NCBI GenBank assembly: GCA_965275915.1
Contig: CBDHYI010000005.1
Span: 372,001 to 436,000, forward strand
Source: JBDWFY01 sp965275915
GTDB lineage: Bacteria; Pseudomonadota; Alphaproteobacteria; Rhizobiales; Stappiaceae
Length of the DNA stretch: 64,000 bases
Direction of reading: 5' to 3'
The notes beneath the pieces were generated by a model, which saw only the letters and a list, made by a program, of their open reading frames with translations, searched no databases and was not told where the DNA came from. The translations under genes and the position numbers were made by a program. Positions 6,828-15,429 of this stretch are shown one piece after another. Numbering within the stretch: position 1 is the first letter of the stretch; each line of letters opens with the position of its first letter.

Positions 6828-8741
6828 ATGTTGCAGATCAATGATCTTGTTTACCGGATCGGTGGCCGCACGCTGCTCGACGGTGCCGGCATAACCGTTC
6901 CGGAGGGCGCCAAAGTCGGACTTGTCGGCCGAAACGGAACCGGAAAAACGACCCTTTTCAAACTGCTGACCGGCGATCTTGCGCCGGAGAGCGGATCGAT
7001 CAAACTGCCGCGCAATGCACGGATCGGGCAAGTGCGCCAGGAAGCCCCTGCGACCGAAGACAGTTTGCTGGACACCGTCCTTGCAGCGGATCTGGAGCGG
7101 ACCGAATTGCTTCTGCGCTCGGAGAGCGAAACCGATCCGATGACACTGTCGGACATTCACACCCGTCTGATCGATATTGACGCCCATTCCGCGGAGGCGC
7201 GTGCCGGTGCGATCCTGAGCGGGCTGGGGTTCGATTCACAGGCACAGCAACGGCCCTGCAGGGACTTTTCCGGCGGCTGGCGCATGCGCGTCGCCTTGGC
7301 TGCGATCCTGTTTTCGGAACCGGACTTCCTGCTTCTGGACGAGCCGACAAACTATCTGGACCTTGAAGGCACGATGTGGCTTGAAAACTATGTCGCGCGC
7401 TATCCGCACACGGTCGTTCTGATCTCGCACGACCGCGATCTCCTCAACAAAGCGGTCGGCACGATTGTCCATCTGGAAGACTTCAAACTGACGGCATACA
7501 AGGGCAGTTATAACAATTTCGAACGCCAGCGCCGCGAAAAAATGGAACTCGCCGGCAAGATTCGGGCGAAGCAGGAAGCAAACAGAAAACACCTGGAAGC
7601 ATTTGTGAACCGGTTTCGCGCCAAGGCCTCCAAAGCCCGTCAGGCGCAATCCCGGATCAAAATGCTGGAAAAGCTGCAGCCGATTTCGGCCGCCGTCGAC
7701 AGCGCAGTCAGACCGATCCGGTTTCCCGATGCGGAGAAAGAGCTTTCCCCGCCGATCATTTCGCTGGAGGGTGCCTCCGTGGGCTATGACGGGACGGCGA
7801 TTTTGAAAACCCTCAATCTCAGAATCGATCACGATGACCGCATTGCGTTGCTTGGGTCGAACGGAAACGGCAAATCGACGTTTGCCAAACTGTTGAGCAA
7901 TCGTCTGCCCGTCATGGCAGGGACATTGAACAAGGCATCAAAGCTGTCAATTGCGTATTTCGCGCAGCATCAGCTTGATGAACTGATTCCGGAACAATCG
8001 CCGACCGATCATGTGCGCGCACTGCTTCCGGGTGCGAGGGAGGCAGAGGTCCGGGCACGGGTGTCGCAATTCGGACTGCCGACCGACCGTATGGACCTTC
8101 CGGCAAAATCGCTTTCAGGCGGGGAAAAGGCCCGGCTGCTGCTGGGGCTGGCAACGTTTCACGGTCCCAACATGATTATCCTCGATGAGCCGACCAACCA
8201 TCTGGATATCGACAGCCGCGAAGCGCTGATACACGCCATTAACGGGTTCAAGGGCGCCGTTATCCTGATCAGCCACGACCGGCATCTGGTGGAAACCTGT
8301 GCCGATCGTCTCTGGCTGGTCGATCGGGGAACGGTCGAGCCGTTCGACGGCGACATGGAGGACTATCGGCGGCTGGTGCTTAAGTCGGCATCAGGCAAAA
8401 AAAACAAGAATACCGAAATCGAGCCAGCCGGCACGACAGCAGAAGCCGCTGCCGCCGACAAACTGACAGGGCAGGAAAAACGCAAGGAAAACGCTGAACG
8501 CCGCAAGGCGGTCGCTCCGTTACGGAAACAGATCCAGGCAGCGGAAAAAGAGATGGAGAAGCTGCAGAAGAAAATCTCCACTCTTGATGGAAAACTCGCC
8601 TCGGCAGACATCTATTTGAACGAACCGGAGTCTGCGGCCCGTTATGCCAAGGAGCGGGCTGAGAGCGAACGGGAACTTCAACGTATCGAGGAAAGGTGGC
8701 TTGAGATGTCCGCCGAATATGAAGAGGCCGTGTCAGCATAG
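6828..8741 (+). CDS. ABC-F family ATPase (YheS-like), ribosome-associated
   Basis: A soluble protein with two ABC domains and no membrane segments, 637 aa. First domain: Walker A GRNGTGKTT, signature FSGGWRMR, Walker B LLLDEPTNYLD; second: GSNGNGKST, LSGGEKAR, IILDEPTNHLD. A charged linker around residues 235-300 is the arm that reaches the ribosomal P/E site in ABC-F factors. The C-terminal 100 residues are a Lys/Glu-rich coiled coil. ABC-F proteins resolve stalled or misfolded translation states. The start MLQINDLVYR at 6828 is the usual beginning; upstream ATGs would add an unconserved tail. The 270-bp repeat element lies just downstream. Confidence 0.92.
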   Translation: MLQINDLVYRIGGRTLLDGAGITVPEGAKVGLVGRNGTGKTTLFKLLTGDLAPESGSIKLPRNARIGQVRQEAPATEDSLLDTVLAADLERTELLLRSESETDPMTLSDIHTRLIDIDAHSAEARAGAILSGLGFDSQAQQRPCRDFSGGWRMRVALAAILFSEPDFLLLDEPTNYLDLEGTMWLENYVARYPHTVVLISHDRDLLNKAVGTIVHLEDFKLTAYKGSYNNFERQRREKMELAGKIRAKQEANRKHLEAFVNRFRAKASKARQAQSRIKMLEKLQPISAAVDSAVRPIRFPDAEKELSPPIISLEGASVGYDGTAILKTLNLRIDHDDRIALLGSNGNGKSTFAKLLSNRLPVMAGTLNKASKLSIAYFAQHQLDELIPEQSPTDHVRALLPGAREAEVRARVSQFGLPTDRMDLPAKSLSGGEKARLLLGLATFHGPNMIILDEPTNHLDIDSREALIHAINGFKGAVILISHDRHLVETCADRLWLVDRGTVEPFDGDMEDYRRLVLKSASGKKNKNTEIEPAGTTAEAAAADKLTGQEKRKENAERRKAVAPLRKQIQAAEKEMEKLQKKISTLDGKLASADIYLNEPESAARYAKERAESERELQRIEERWLEMSAEYEEAVSA

Positions 8742-8777
8742 GCAAAACGGCTTGAATCCTATGAACCGATTATGATC

Positions 8778-9047
8778 TAGGCTCAGGACCTATTAATTTC
8801 ATCCATTCTGCGAGAGCAGATTTTGTTTTTGACAAGGCGGAAAGGCGCAGGAAACCGTCCGGTTTTCAAGTCTTTGTGGGCGCAGTCAGGAACACAATAT
8901 GCCCCGCCCTTCGGGTTTTGAAAGAAGTGTCCGCCTGAAGAAAACCAGAGCTCGCAAAGGTATCCAACCTTCGCTTCTCCCTGGTTCTCTCCAGTCGAAT
9001 ACTTCTTTCAAAACAGAATTGCATGAAATTAATAGGTCCTGAGCCTA
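8778..9047. mobile_element. MITE-like element with 25-bp perfect terminal inverted repeats
   Basis: TAGGCTCAGGACC at 8778 begins a 25-bp sequence that recurs as an exact reverse complement at 9023-9047. Both ends carry TA, which may be a 2-bp target duplication, giving a 266-268 bp element with no open frame of interest. Inside, 8916-8962 and 8967-9013 form a second, imperfect palindrome with arms of about 47 nt, closed by TTTTGAAAGAAGT / ACTTCTTTCAAAA. The right terminal repeat reaches into the methyltransferase gene and supplies its TAG stop. A reduced copy is at 3018-3089. No transposase in the window clearly matches these ends. Confidence 0.85.
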
Positions 9048-10205
9048 ACGCGCCGGCTTATTGAACAGTGCCGTCACGTAGGGAGCCATGCCCGAAGCGT
9101 CAATGTGAACGCCGGGGCGCTGAATATCGATCTCAAGGCCGTGTTCCTTGAAGGCGTCAAGATCGCTCAGGGTCAACGGCCAGGGCGGTCCGTCTTCAAG
9201 CTCTTGGTTGCCTTTGCCAAGCAGTGAATAAACAAACAGTCTTCCACCCGGTCTCACCAGGCGGGAAACGGCTTCGATGGCCCTGGTTCTCAGTTTTCCC
9301 GGAGCAAAGGCCTGAATGTTGTAGCATTCAAACACCAGGTCGAACGCACCGCTCCAAAGCGGAGGCGGTGCCAGAAGATTTGCGACCTCAAAATTAACCG
9401 CCGCGTCGGGAAACCGTTTCTTTGCCCAGGCGATCGCATCCTCTGAGATATCAAATGCGGTGACTTTCCAGCCCGCCTGCGACAGCGCGTCGGCATTGTC
9501 ACCAAGTCCGCACCCCACATCGAGAGCCATACGGCCCTCGCCCGGATTTTCCGTCAGCCAGTGCAACAAGTCCGGTTTCGGCCTGAGGTCCGCCCACGGA
9601 ACGGCAGCTTCGTCGCCGCCTGCTCCCTCATAGGCGGCCTGGAACCAGGCATTGTGCTTGCCGGCATCACCGCTGCGAATGCTGTCGTCCTTGAGCAATT
9701 TCTGCGCGGCGGCCTTCCGGCGGTTGAAAAATCCCGATTCAGGCTCCGGTGTGCTTTTTACGGGCGGCGGTGCGGCTCCCCCTGCCGCGTCCAGTTCCAG
9801 TCCCGCTTCAAGACTGGACGCCAGCGCCGCTTCAAGTGCTGCATCATCAAGATCGACTGTCCGGCTTTCCTTGCCCGATTGCTCGGTACCGTTGCCTCCG
9901 CCGGCCCCATCGCCTTCTGGCTGCTGCCCGTCATCTTCTTTCTTGTCCGGCGTATCTGACGCGTCCGCGTTTGGCGGCTCGGGAGCGGGAGCAACCGCCA
10001 ATTCCGTGTCCAGTGCGTTGGCAAGCCCCCCTTCCAGATCGATATCGAGCCCTTCAGGCCATGCCTCATCGGAGGGCGGCATCGCTTCTTCCAGCGCCTG
10101 GCTTATTGCATCCTCAAGACCGTGATCGGCAGTGTCGGCCTCGGCAGCGTCCGGCGTCTGCTGCTTATCGTCATCCTCGCCGGAAGATGGCACAGGCTTT
10201 TTCAT
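9045..10205 (-). CDS. SAM-dependent methyltransferase with long acidic N-terminal extension
   Basis: The 386-aa product has two parts. Residues 1-150 are Asp/Glu/Ala/Gly/Pro-rich with short repeated amphipathic pieces (LEDAISQALEEAM, LDDAALEAALASSLEA), probably disordered. Residues 180-380 form a class I methyltransferase: motif I ALDVGCGLGDNAD, motif II VTAFDIS, then FDLVFECYNIQAF and RLVRPGGRLFVYS. The substrate is unknown. The start at 10205 (MKKPVPSS) has GAAGG upstream. It lies 19 bases after holC on the same strand, so the two are probably cotranscribed. The stop TAG at 9045-9047 is part of the terminal repeat of the adjacent mobile element, so the original C-terminus may have differed. 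Confidence 0.85.
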   Translation of the reverse strand: MKKPVPSSGEDDDKQQTPDAAEADTADHGLEDAISQALEEAMPPSDEAWPEGLDIDLEGGLANALDTELAVAPAPEPPNADASDTPDKKEDDGQQPEGDGAGGGNGTEQSGKESRTVDLDDAALEAALASSLEAGLELDAAGGAAPPPVKSTPEPESGFFNRRKAAAQKLLKDDSIRSGDAGKHNAWFQAAYEGAGGDEAAVPWADLRPKPDLLHWLTENPGEGRMALDVGCGLGDNADALSQAGWKVTAFDISEDAIAWAKKRFPDAAVNFEVANLLAPPPLWSGAFDLVFECYNIQAFAPGKLRTRAIEAVSRLVRPGGRLFVYSLLGKGNQELEDGPPWPLTLSDLDAFKEHGLEIDIQRPGVHIDASGMAPYVTALFNKPAR

Positions 10206-10224
10206 GATGCGGCCTTCTTTCTTC

Positions 10225-10674
10225 TCAAGCCTTTTTCTCCCAGCGGCCGGCCTCATTCTGCTGCCAGTATGTTAAGGACGCATCCGCCGTCCGCAGCCTT
10301 TTCCAGTGTGCCCGGGCGTCGGCCACCGCATCCTGATCGTGCCCGTCAAACATGAAAACAGTGCGCTGATAGGCGTCAAGGTCCGGGGGGTCGGCCCTGT
10401 CGACGACAAATCGCACCGCGGCATTGTTGGGATTTTCGTGGGTGTCGGTGATATAGATCGGCTGCAACTGGGAAAACCCGTCGGCAACCGTTCCATGGGG
10501 CAGAAAACTGTCCTCGCGATAAGTCCACAGATGTGTATCGAGCGCGCGGCACCGTTCGAGCGAACCGCATTGGATCACCACCGCCCAGTCGCGCTCAAGG
10601 CATTTTGCAAGCAGCGCGGGCAAGGCCTGCTCGAGTGTCTGTTTCTGAAGGTGATAAAACAATATCTCGGACAC
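10225..10674 (-). CDS. holC: DNA polymerase III chi subunit
   Basis: Chi links the polymerase III clamp loader to SSB during replication. The protein begins SEILFYHLQKQTLEQALPALL, the standard alphaproteobacterial HolC start, and has WAVVIQCGSLERCRALDTHLW, DSFLPHGT and later VFMFDGHDQDAVADARAHW, matching the Rossmann-like chi fold. No ATG is available: GTG at 10674 (AGAGG four bases upstream) is used here; a GTG at 10686 would add four residues. Length (149 aa) is normal. In related genomes holC lies beside pepA, as here, except that a small opposite-strand gene separates them. Confidence 0.9.
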   Translation of the reverse strand: MSEILFYHLQKQTLEQALPALLAKCLERDWAVVIQCGSLERCRALDTHLWTYREDSFLPHGTVADGFSQLQPIYITDTHENPNNAAVRFVVDRADPPDLDAYQRTVFMFDGHDQDAVADARAHWKRLRTADASLTYWQQNEAGRWEKKA

Positions 10675-11061
10675 TCTGCCTCTCACTATCCCCGAATATC
10701 CGCTTTTGTCCTCGGATTAACCGCTTATGCCGAACGCACGGCCGGATGTCTCAGTTTCCCGATTGAGTACGCCCCCCGGCGCGCCGAACCGCCCCAGGAC
10801 AGCAAAATATAAATCCACAGTTTCTTTGCCATGTCAGCGGTAATTGTTCAAATTGAGGCAAAAGCCCGGCGGAATTGCAGACGCTATGTGCTTGAAACAA
10901 CACACTCATTAAGCATGTTTTAAGATTGCCCGCGCCCGGACGCCGTTGCTGTGGCAGTGTGCGCCCGAAACACAGTTTTTGTGATGCGAATCATATATCG
11001 AGGCCCGGGTCTTTGGCAAAGTGACCTCACAATTAACGAAACTGTCATTGGTTGGGCTTTA
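10675..11061. other. Intergenic stretch between holC and the 39-aa peptide gene
   Basis: This stretch holds the divergent upstream regions of holC and the small exported peptide. I see AT-rich patches (for example TTAAGCATGTTTTAAG near 10910-10925) but no promoter that I would name, and no convincing open frame. The long distance to the peptide start suggests a long 5' leader. Confidence 0.4.
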
Positions 11062-11106
11062 AAAACGCTGCCGTCATATTGCCTCGTTTGCCGCAGGCAG
11101 CGTTTT
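11062..11106 (+). promoter_or_regulatory. Terminator-like leader hairpin upstream of the 39-aa peptide gene
   Basis: AAAACGCTGCC at 11062-11072 and GGCAGCGTTTT at 11096-11106 form an 11-bp perfect stem with a 23-nt loop and end in four Ts. A competing small hairpin (TGCC-GCA-GGCA) uses the right arm. The arrangement sits 28 bases before the start codon and could act as an attenuator. No leader peptide or ligand motif was recognised. Confidence 0.4.
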
Positions 11107-11133
11107 GGGGATCAACTGGGGGATCGTCAGGAA

Positions 11134-11253
11134 ATGATTACGCGTATTTGCATTTTTTTCGTTCTGGTCGCCGGCCTCGCCGGTGCAACGGCCAGCATGG
11201 GCGTGGTGTTGACCGAAGAGGCAAGCGCCTGCCAAACCTATAAAACCTGCTGA
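11134..11253 (+). CDS. Small exported or membrane peptide, 39 aa
   Basis: The product is a hydrophobic helix (ICIFFVLVAGLAGATASMG) followed by VVLTEEASACQTYKTC, with two cysteines in the last six residues. It could be a signal peptide with a 14-15 residue mature piece after the ASA site, or a single-pass membrane peptide. AGGA lies six bases before the ATG, and a strong terminator follows 41 bases after the stop, so it has the layout of a monocistronic gene. It lies opposite in direction to pepA and holC. I do not recognise a family; absence of coding beyond this length is clear. Confidence 0.6.
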   Translation: MITRICIFFVLVAGLAGATASMGVVLTEEASACQTYKTC

Positions 11254-11293
11254 GTCGGGCCGAACCGACCGAGCAGAATCTCGCATGAAAACA

Positions 11294-11323
11294 AAACCCC
11301 GCCAAAACAGTTCGGCGGGGTTT
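11294..11323. terminator. Bidirectional terminator between the 39-aa gene and pepA
   Basis: AAACCCCGCC / GGCGGGGTTT, a 10-bp stem with a 10-nt loop. On the plus strand it is followed by GTTATTT, on the minus strand by TGTTTT, so it can serve both convergent genes. The same stem recurs after rplI. Confidence 0.85.
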
Positions 11324-11352
11324 GTTATTTCCCAAAAGGCCCCGGGCTTCGC

Positions 11353-12870
11353 TCAGCTCTCGAAACGGTTCTTCACAAACCGGTCCAGCAGTCGAACACC
11401 GAAGCCTGATGCCCAGGATTTGCTTATCTCGGTTTTCGGTGCACCGAAAGCCGTTCCGGCGATGTCAAGATGTGCCCAGGGCAAGTCATTGACAAAACGC
11501 TGCAAAAACTGTGCTGCTGTAATCGAACCGGCTGGCCGGCCGCCGGTATTTTTAACGTCGCCGACGCTGCCGTCGATGATCTTGTCATAGTCCGGATCAA
11601 GCGGCAGACGCCAGACGCGCTCACCGGTTTCAGTTCCGGCGAGTGCCAGGTCCGCGGCAAGCTCATCGTCATTTGAAAACAGGCCGGCATACTGATGGCC
11701 AAGGGCTATGATCACCGCACCGGTCAGAGTCGCAAGGTCGATCATCAATTGCGGCTTGAACTTCTGCTGCGTGTACCAGAGCGCATCCGCCAGCACCAGG
11801 CGCCCTTCCGCGTCGGTGTTCAGCACTTCAATCGTCTGGCCGGACATGGAAGTCACCACGTCGCCGGGCCTCTGGGCATTCGCGTCAGGCATGTTTTCAA
11901 CAAGACCGATCACGCCGATCACGTTGGCTTTCGCTTTGCGACCTGCCAGTGCCTTCATCAGGCCGGTGACGGCCGCGGCTCCGCCCATATCGCCCTTCAT
12001 GTCCTCCATTCCCCCGGCGGGTTTGATGGAGATCCCACCGGTATCGAACACAACACCCTTGCCGATGAAGGCAACCGGAGCCTCCTTGGCTTTTCCGCCC
12101 TTCCAGTGCATGACGACGAGCTTGGCGGGACGGACCGATCCCTGCGCCACGCCCAACAGGGCCCTCATGCCCAGTTTCTGCATGTCCTTTTCTTCAAGGA
12201 CATCGACTTTCACGCCCAGACTTTCAAGTTTCTTTGCTTCTTTGGCAAATTCAATCGTTCCCAAAATATTCGCCGGCTCATTAACGAGATCGCGGGCCAG
12301 ATAAACGCCTTCAGCGACAGCCAGCAACGGCATAAAAGCTTTCTTTGCCGCCAGATGGTTGTCGACGCAGATCTGGATCTTGACCGTTCCGCTCTCTTTT
12401 TTGGTCCCGCCGTTTTTTTCCTTGGCTTTTTCCGACTTGTGCCGGTCGAATGTATACTGCCGAAGCGTCATGCCCTGCGCGAAGGACGCGGCATGCCGGG
12501 GATCCAGCTCCGTTTCATCGGGAACCTCCAACAAGACGGAAATGACCTTGCCCTGCACACCCGACAGGGCGCCCATGACAGAGCCGCCGAGCGCTTCCCA
12601 GTCTGTTGCCTTGGTCGGGACTTCATCTCCAAGACCGGCAACGAGTATCCGTTCCGCCTCGACGCCGGCAGGGTTCACCAAGTCCAGGGTTTTACGCGCG
12701 GCACCGGAAAAATCGGCGGTTTTTATCGCCTTGCTAAGCGTCCCACCGGATTGCGTGTCGATCTCTGCCGCCAGCGGCCCCAGAGCCCCCTCCTTTCCCG
12801 CGAGCACCACAAGGGCCTCACGGCCGGGCTTGTCCGTCTTGGCAAATGAAATCGTGTAGGTTTTCGGCAT
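11353..12870 (-). CDS. pepA: Leucyl aminopeptidase (M17 family)
   Basis: A cytoplasmic two-metal aminopeptidase that removes N-terminal residues from peptides; some members also bind DNA. The 505-aa protein has an N-terminal macro-like domain and a C-terminal catalytic domain with IGKGVVFDTGGISIKP (first metal and catalytic lysines), MKGDMGGAAAV, and the signature NTDAEGRLVLADAL, followed by IDLATLTGA. All metal ligands expected for M17 are present. It ends 30 bases from a bidirectional hairpin. A 270-bp region separates its start from divergently read lptF; no regulatory site was found there. Confidence 0.95.
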   Translation of the reverse strand: MPKTYTISFAKTDKPGREALVVLAGKEGALGPLAAEIDTQSGGTLSKAIKTADFSGAARKTLDLVNPAGVEAERILVAGLGDEVPTKATDWEALGGSVMGALSGVQGKVISVLLEVPDETELDPRHAASFAQGMTLRQYTFDRHKSEKAKEKNGGTKKESGTVKIQICVDNHLAAKKAFMPLLAVAEGVYLARDLVNEPANILGTIEFAKEAKKLESLGVKVDVLEEKDMQKLGMRALLGVAQGSVRPAKLVVMHWKGGKAKEAPVAFIGKGVVFDTGGISIKPAGGMEDMKGDMGGAAAVTGLMKALAGRKAKANVIGVIGLVENMPDANAQRPGDVVTSMSGQTIEVLNTDAEGRLVLADALWYTQQKFKPQLMIDLATLTGAVIIALGHQYAGLFSNDDELAADLALAGTETGERVWRLPLDPDYDKIIDGSVGDVKNTGGRPAGSITAAQFLQRFVNDLPWAHLDIAGTAFGAPKTEISKSWASGFGVRLLDRFVKNRFES

Positions 12871-13140
12871 ACTTATCTCGAATCGTTAGGACTGTAATTG
12901 GGGTATTTCCGGATCGGCAGGTCATTGAGCCGCCGAAACTGTGGCGTTCGATACACACAATGGCGTCAACTCTCCATTTCAGCAAGCTTTTCAACGCCCA
13001 AAGCTTTATTAACCCCGGTTGTTGTGCGACTCTCCACCAGGCTGGTTGAATGTGAAAAGCCATAGCATTGCCATGAGTTTAGGTAAGATGTGCGGGCAAT
13101 TTATGTTAAACCGTTCGGAACCACCGGCACTTTTGGGCGC

Positions 13141-14325
13141 ATGAAAACAATCGAGCGATATATCTTCGGCCGGCTGTCAACTGTTTTTCTTATGACGCTG
13201 GGCGCACTGACCGGCATTGTCTGGGCGACGCAGGCGCTCCGCCAACTCGATCTTGTTTCCTCCAAGGGGCAAACCATTCTCCAGTTTCTGGAAATGACCA
13301 TGATGGCGCTGCCGTTCCTGATGATGAACATCGCGCCGTTCGCATTCATGATTGCCGCGCTGATCGTGCTCAATACGCTCAGCAATGACAGCGAACTCAT
13401 CGTTATCAGTGCCGCCGGAGCCTCTCGCCTCAGAACCATGAAGCCGGTTCTCTATTTCGGTCTGATCCTGACGGCGATCCTTTACCTTTTGTCTTTTTAT
13501 GTGTCCCCAATGGGCCTTGCCGCACTTCGTGATGAAATTGTCCGTGTGCGGGTCGATCTCGTCGCCAACATTGTTAAGCCCGGGCAGTTTCAAACGGTCC
13601 AGAACGGTCTGACATTTCACATCAGGAACCGCTCCGGTGACGGGCAACTCGAGGGTCTGGTGCTCGATGATCGTCGTGAGCCCGACCGCTATTTCACATA
13701 TGAGGCCGCACAAGGTCGGATTGCCGAAATCGGCGGCCAGACCCTGCTGATCATGACCGACGGGACAATACAGAGGCTGATCCCGGAATCGGGCGCAATA
13801 TCCATCGTCCAGTTCGAATCCTATGCGTTTGATCTGACGGCGATGATGCCGCAAGCGGGCATTCCGACGTACAAACCCAGCGAACGGACGCTACCCGCCA
13901 TTTTCGCACTGACGGAAGACGATCCCTATTATGCGGAAAAGAAGGAACGGTTCGACAAGGAAGTCAACGACCGACTGACATTGCCGCTCTATGCACTCGC
14001 TTTCGGCCTGATCGTGTTTGCATTTCTTGGCAGTCCGCGAACAACCCGGCAAGGCCGCAGCAGTGCCGTTCTGGGCGCCCTGGTCAGTTGTGTTCTTCTG
14101 CGCGCACTTGCGTTCGGCGCCGTTAATCTGTCCGGCACCAACCTCGTGGCGGATCTGTTCGTTTTTGCGCTTCCGGTCATCGCCTGTCTTCTGTCGCTCT
14201 GGTTCATCATATCGGACAACACACCGCGGCTCTTTGTGCTGTTTGCCTCCGTCGGTGAAACAATCGTTCGCTTCGCCGAAGCTCTCAGTCTTCGCCTGTC
14301 GGGCGGCCGTCATTCGGGAGCTTAG
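13141..14325 (+). CDS. lptF: LPS export ABC transporter permease LptF
   Basis: With LptG it forms the inner-membrane channel that passes LPS from the membrane to the Lpt periplasmic bridge. The 394-aa YjgP/YjgQ protein has membrane helices near residues 12-35, 55-80 and 98-120, a periplasmic beta-rich domain (about 125-265), and three C-terminal helices. It begins MKTIERYIFGRL, the usual alphaproteobacterial start, so the ATG at 13141 is preferred over a GTG at 13090. The gene opens the run lptF-lptG-lptD-surA-pdxA-rsmA; lptG starts nine bases after its stop. Confidence 0.93.
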   Translation: MKTIERYIFGRLSTVFLMTLGALTGIVWATQALRQLDLVSSKGQTILQFLEMTMMALPFLMMNIAPFAFMIAALIVLNTLSNDSELIVISAAGASRLRTMKPVLYFGLILTAILYLLSFYVSPMGLAALRDEIVRVRVDLVANIVKPGQFQTVQNGLTFHIRNRSGDGQLEGLVLDDRREPDRYFTYEAAQGRIAEIGGQTLLIMTDGTIQRLIPESGAISIVQFESYAFDLTAMMPQAGIPTYKPSERTLPAIFALTEDDPYYAEKKERFDKEVNDRLTLPLYALAFGLIVFAFLGSPRTTRQGRSSAVLGALVSCVLLRALAFGAVNLSGTNLVADLFVFALPVIACLLSLWFIISDNTPRLFVLFASVGETIVRFAEALSLRLSGGRHSGA

Positions 14326-14334
14326 ACGCACACC

Positions 14335-15429
14335 ATGCTCGGTCGGACACTCACACTCTATTTTTCAGGAAGGCTCCTTAAGTGGATTCTGGGGCTGTTT
14401 CTTTTTGCCGCCGTCCTGATTTTCATGTTCGACTTTCTGGAGCTTGTTCGCCGCGGCAGCGACCGGGAAGGCTTCTCGGTAACCCACGTCGCTTTGATTT
14501 CGGTGCTTCGCGTTCCCAGTCTTCTGGAACAGGTGTTGCCTTTTGCGACCTTATTCGGGGCTATAGCTGCTTTTGTCAGTCTCAGCCGCAGTCTCGAACT
14601 GGTTGTTGCCCGAGCGGCGGGCATTTCCGTCTGGCAATTTTGCGGCCCTGCTCTGGTTCTGGCCGTCCTGGTTGGCGGCATCGCAGTCACGCTTTACAAT
14701 CCGGTGGCCGTTTATCTCAAACAACTGTCCGAAGACACCGGCAGTTCCTTGTTCGGCGTGAGCGGCGGGACGCGACTGCTTGCGGAAGAGCAGAAAATTT
14801 GGCTGCGCCAGGACGGCCTGAAAGGTGAAACCGTTCTTTTTGCGACGGCGGCCGAGAAGGGTGGCATTGTTCTGTTCGACGTTTCGATTCTGCAGTTCGA
14901 CAGAAACGGAATTTTCAAAGAACGTATTGAGGCTGATCGGGCGCAGTTGCTGGACGGCCATTGGTCTTTGTCAGGTGCGACCGTCTACGAGATGGATGCA
15001 CAGCCTCAGAATTTTGGCACTTACGAGGTCAGCACATTCCTCAGCCCGACAGAGGTCCGTGAGCGGATTGCCGACCCCGAATCGATTTCGTTCTGGAATC
15101 TGCCGAGATTTATCGAGCTGGCCCATCGGGCCGGTCTTCCGGCATACCGCTATGCGCTTCAATATCAAACACTTCTCGCTCGTCCACTGCTTTTGGCGGC
15201 GATGGTCCTTATAGCCGCTGCGGTATCTTTGAGATTTTCTCGTTTTGGCGGTCTGGGCAGGATGATTCTGGGTGGAATCTTGGCGGGGTTCGTGCTTTAT
15301 GTGCTGTCACAACTGACAAGGGATCTGGGTGGAGCCGGTATCATTCCGCCCATCATTGCTGCATGGTCACCCGGGATAGTCGCGACGCTAATGGGATTTT
15401 CAATTCTGTTACATAGGGAGGACGGATGA
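14335..15429 (+). CDS. lptG: LPS export ABC transporter permease LptG
   Basis: Second permease of the Lpt transporter, 364 aa, YjgP/YjgQ family. It shows the same plan as LptF: helices in the first 115 residues (WILGLFLFAAVLIFMFDFLE; LEQVLPFATLFGAIAAFVSL), a periplasmic jelly-roll segment, and C-terminal helices ending GFSILLHRED. The conserved pattern 'P..LEQVLPFA.LF' and 'SRSLELVVARAAGIS' is the cytoplasmic coupling helix that contacts LptB. It overlaps the lptD start (ATGATG). Confidence 0.93.
   Translation: MLGRTLTLYFSGRLLKWILGLFLFAAVLIFMFDFLELVRRGSDREGFSVTHVALISVLRVPSLLEQVLPFATLFGAIAAFVSLSRSLELVVARAAGISVWQFCGPALVLAVLVGGIAVTLYNPVAVYLKQLSEDTGSSLFGVSGGTRLLAEEQKIWLRQDGLKGETVLFATAAEKGGIVLFDVSILQFDRNGIFKERIEADRAQLLDGHWSLSGATVYEMDAQPQNFGTYEVSTFLSPTEVRERIADPESISFWNLPRFIELAHRAGLPAYRYALQYQTLLARPLLLAAMVLIAAAVSLRFSRFGGLGRMILGGILAGFVLYVLSQLTRDLGGAGIIPPIIAAWSPGIVATLMGFSILLHREDG

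Noticed and set aside
11695..12849. A 384-codon open frame opposite pepA
   Set aside because: It mirrors the M17 peptidase; composition is His/Arg-rich as expected for an antisense frame in GC-rich DNA.
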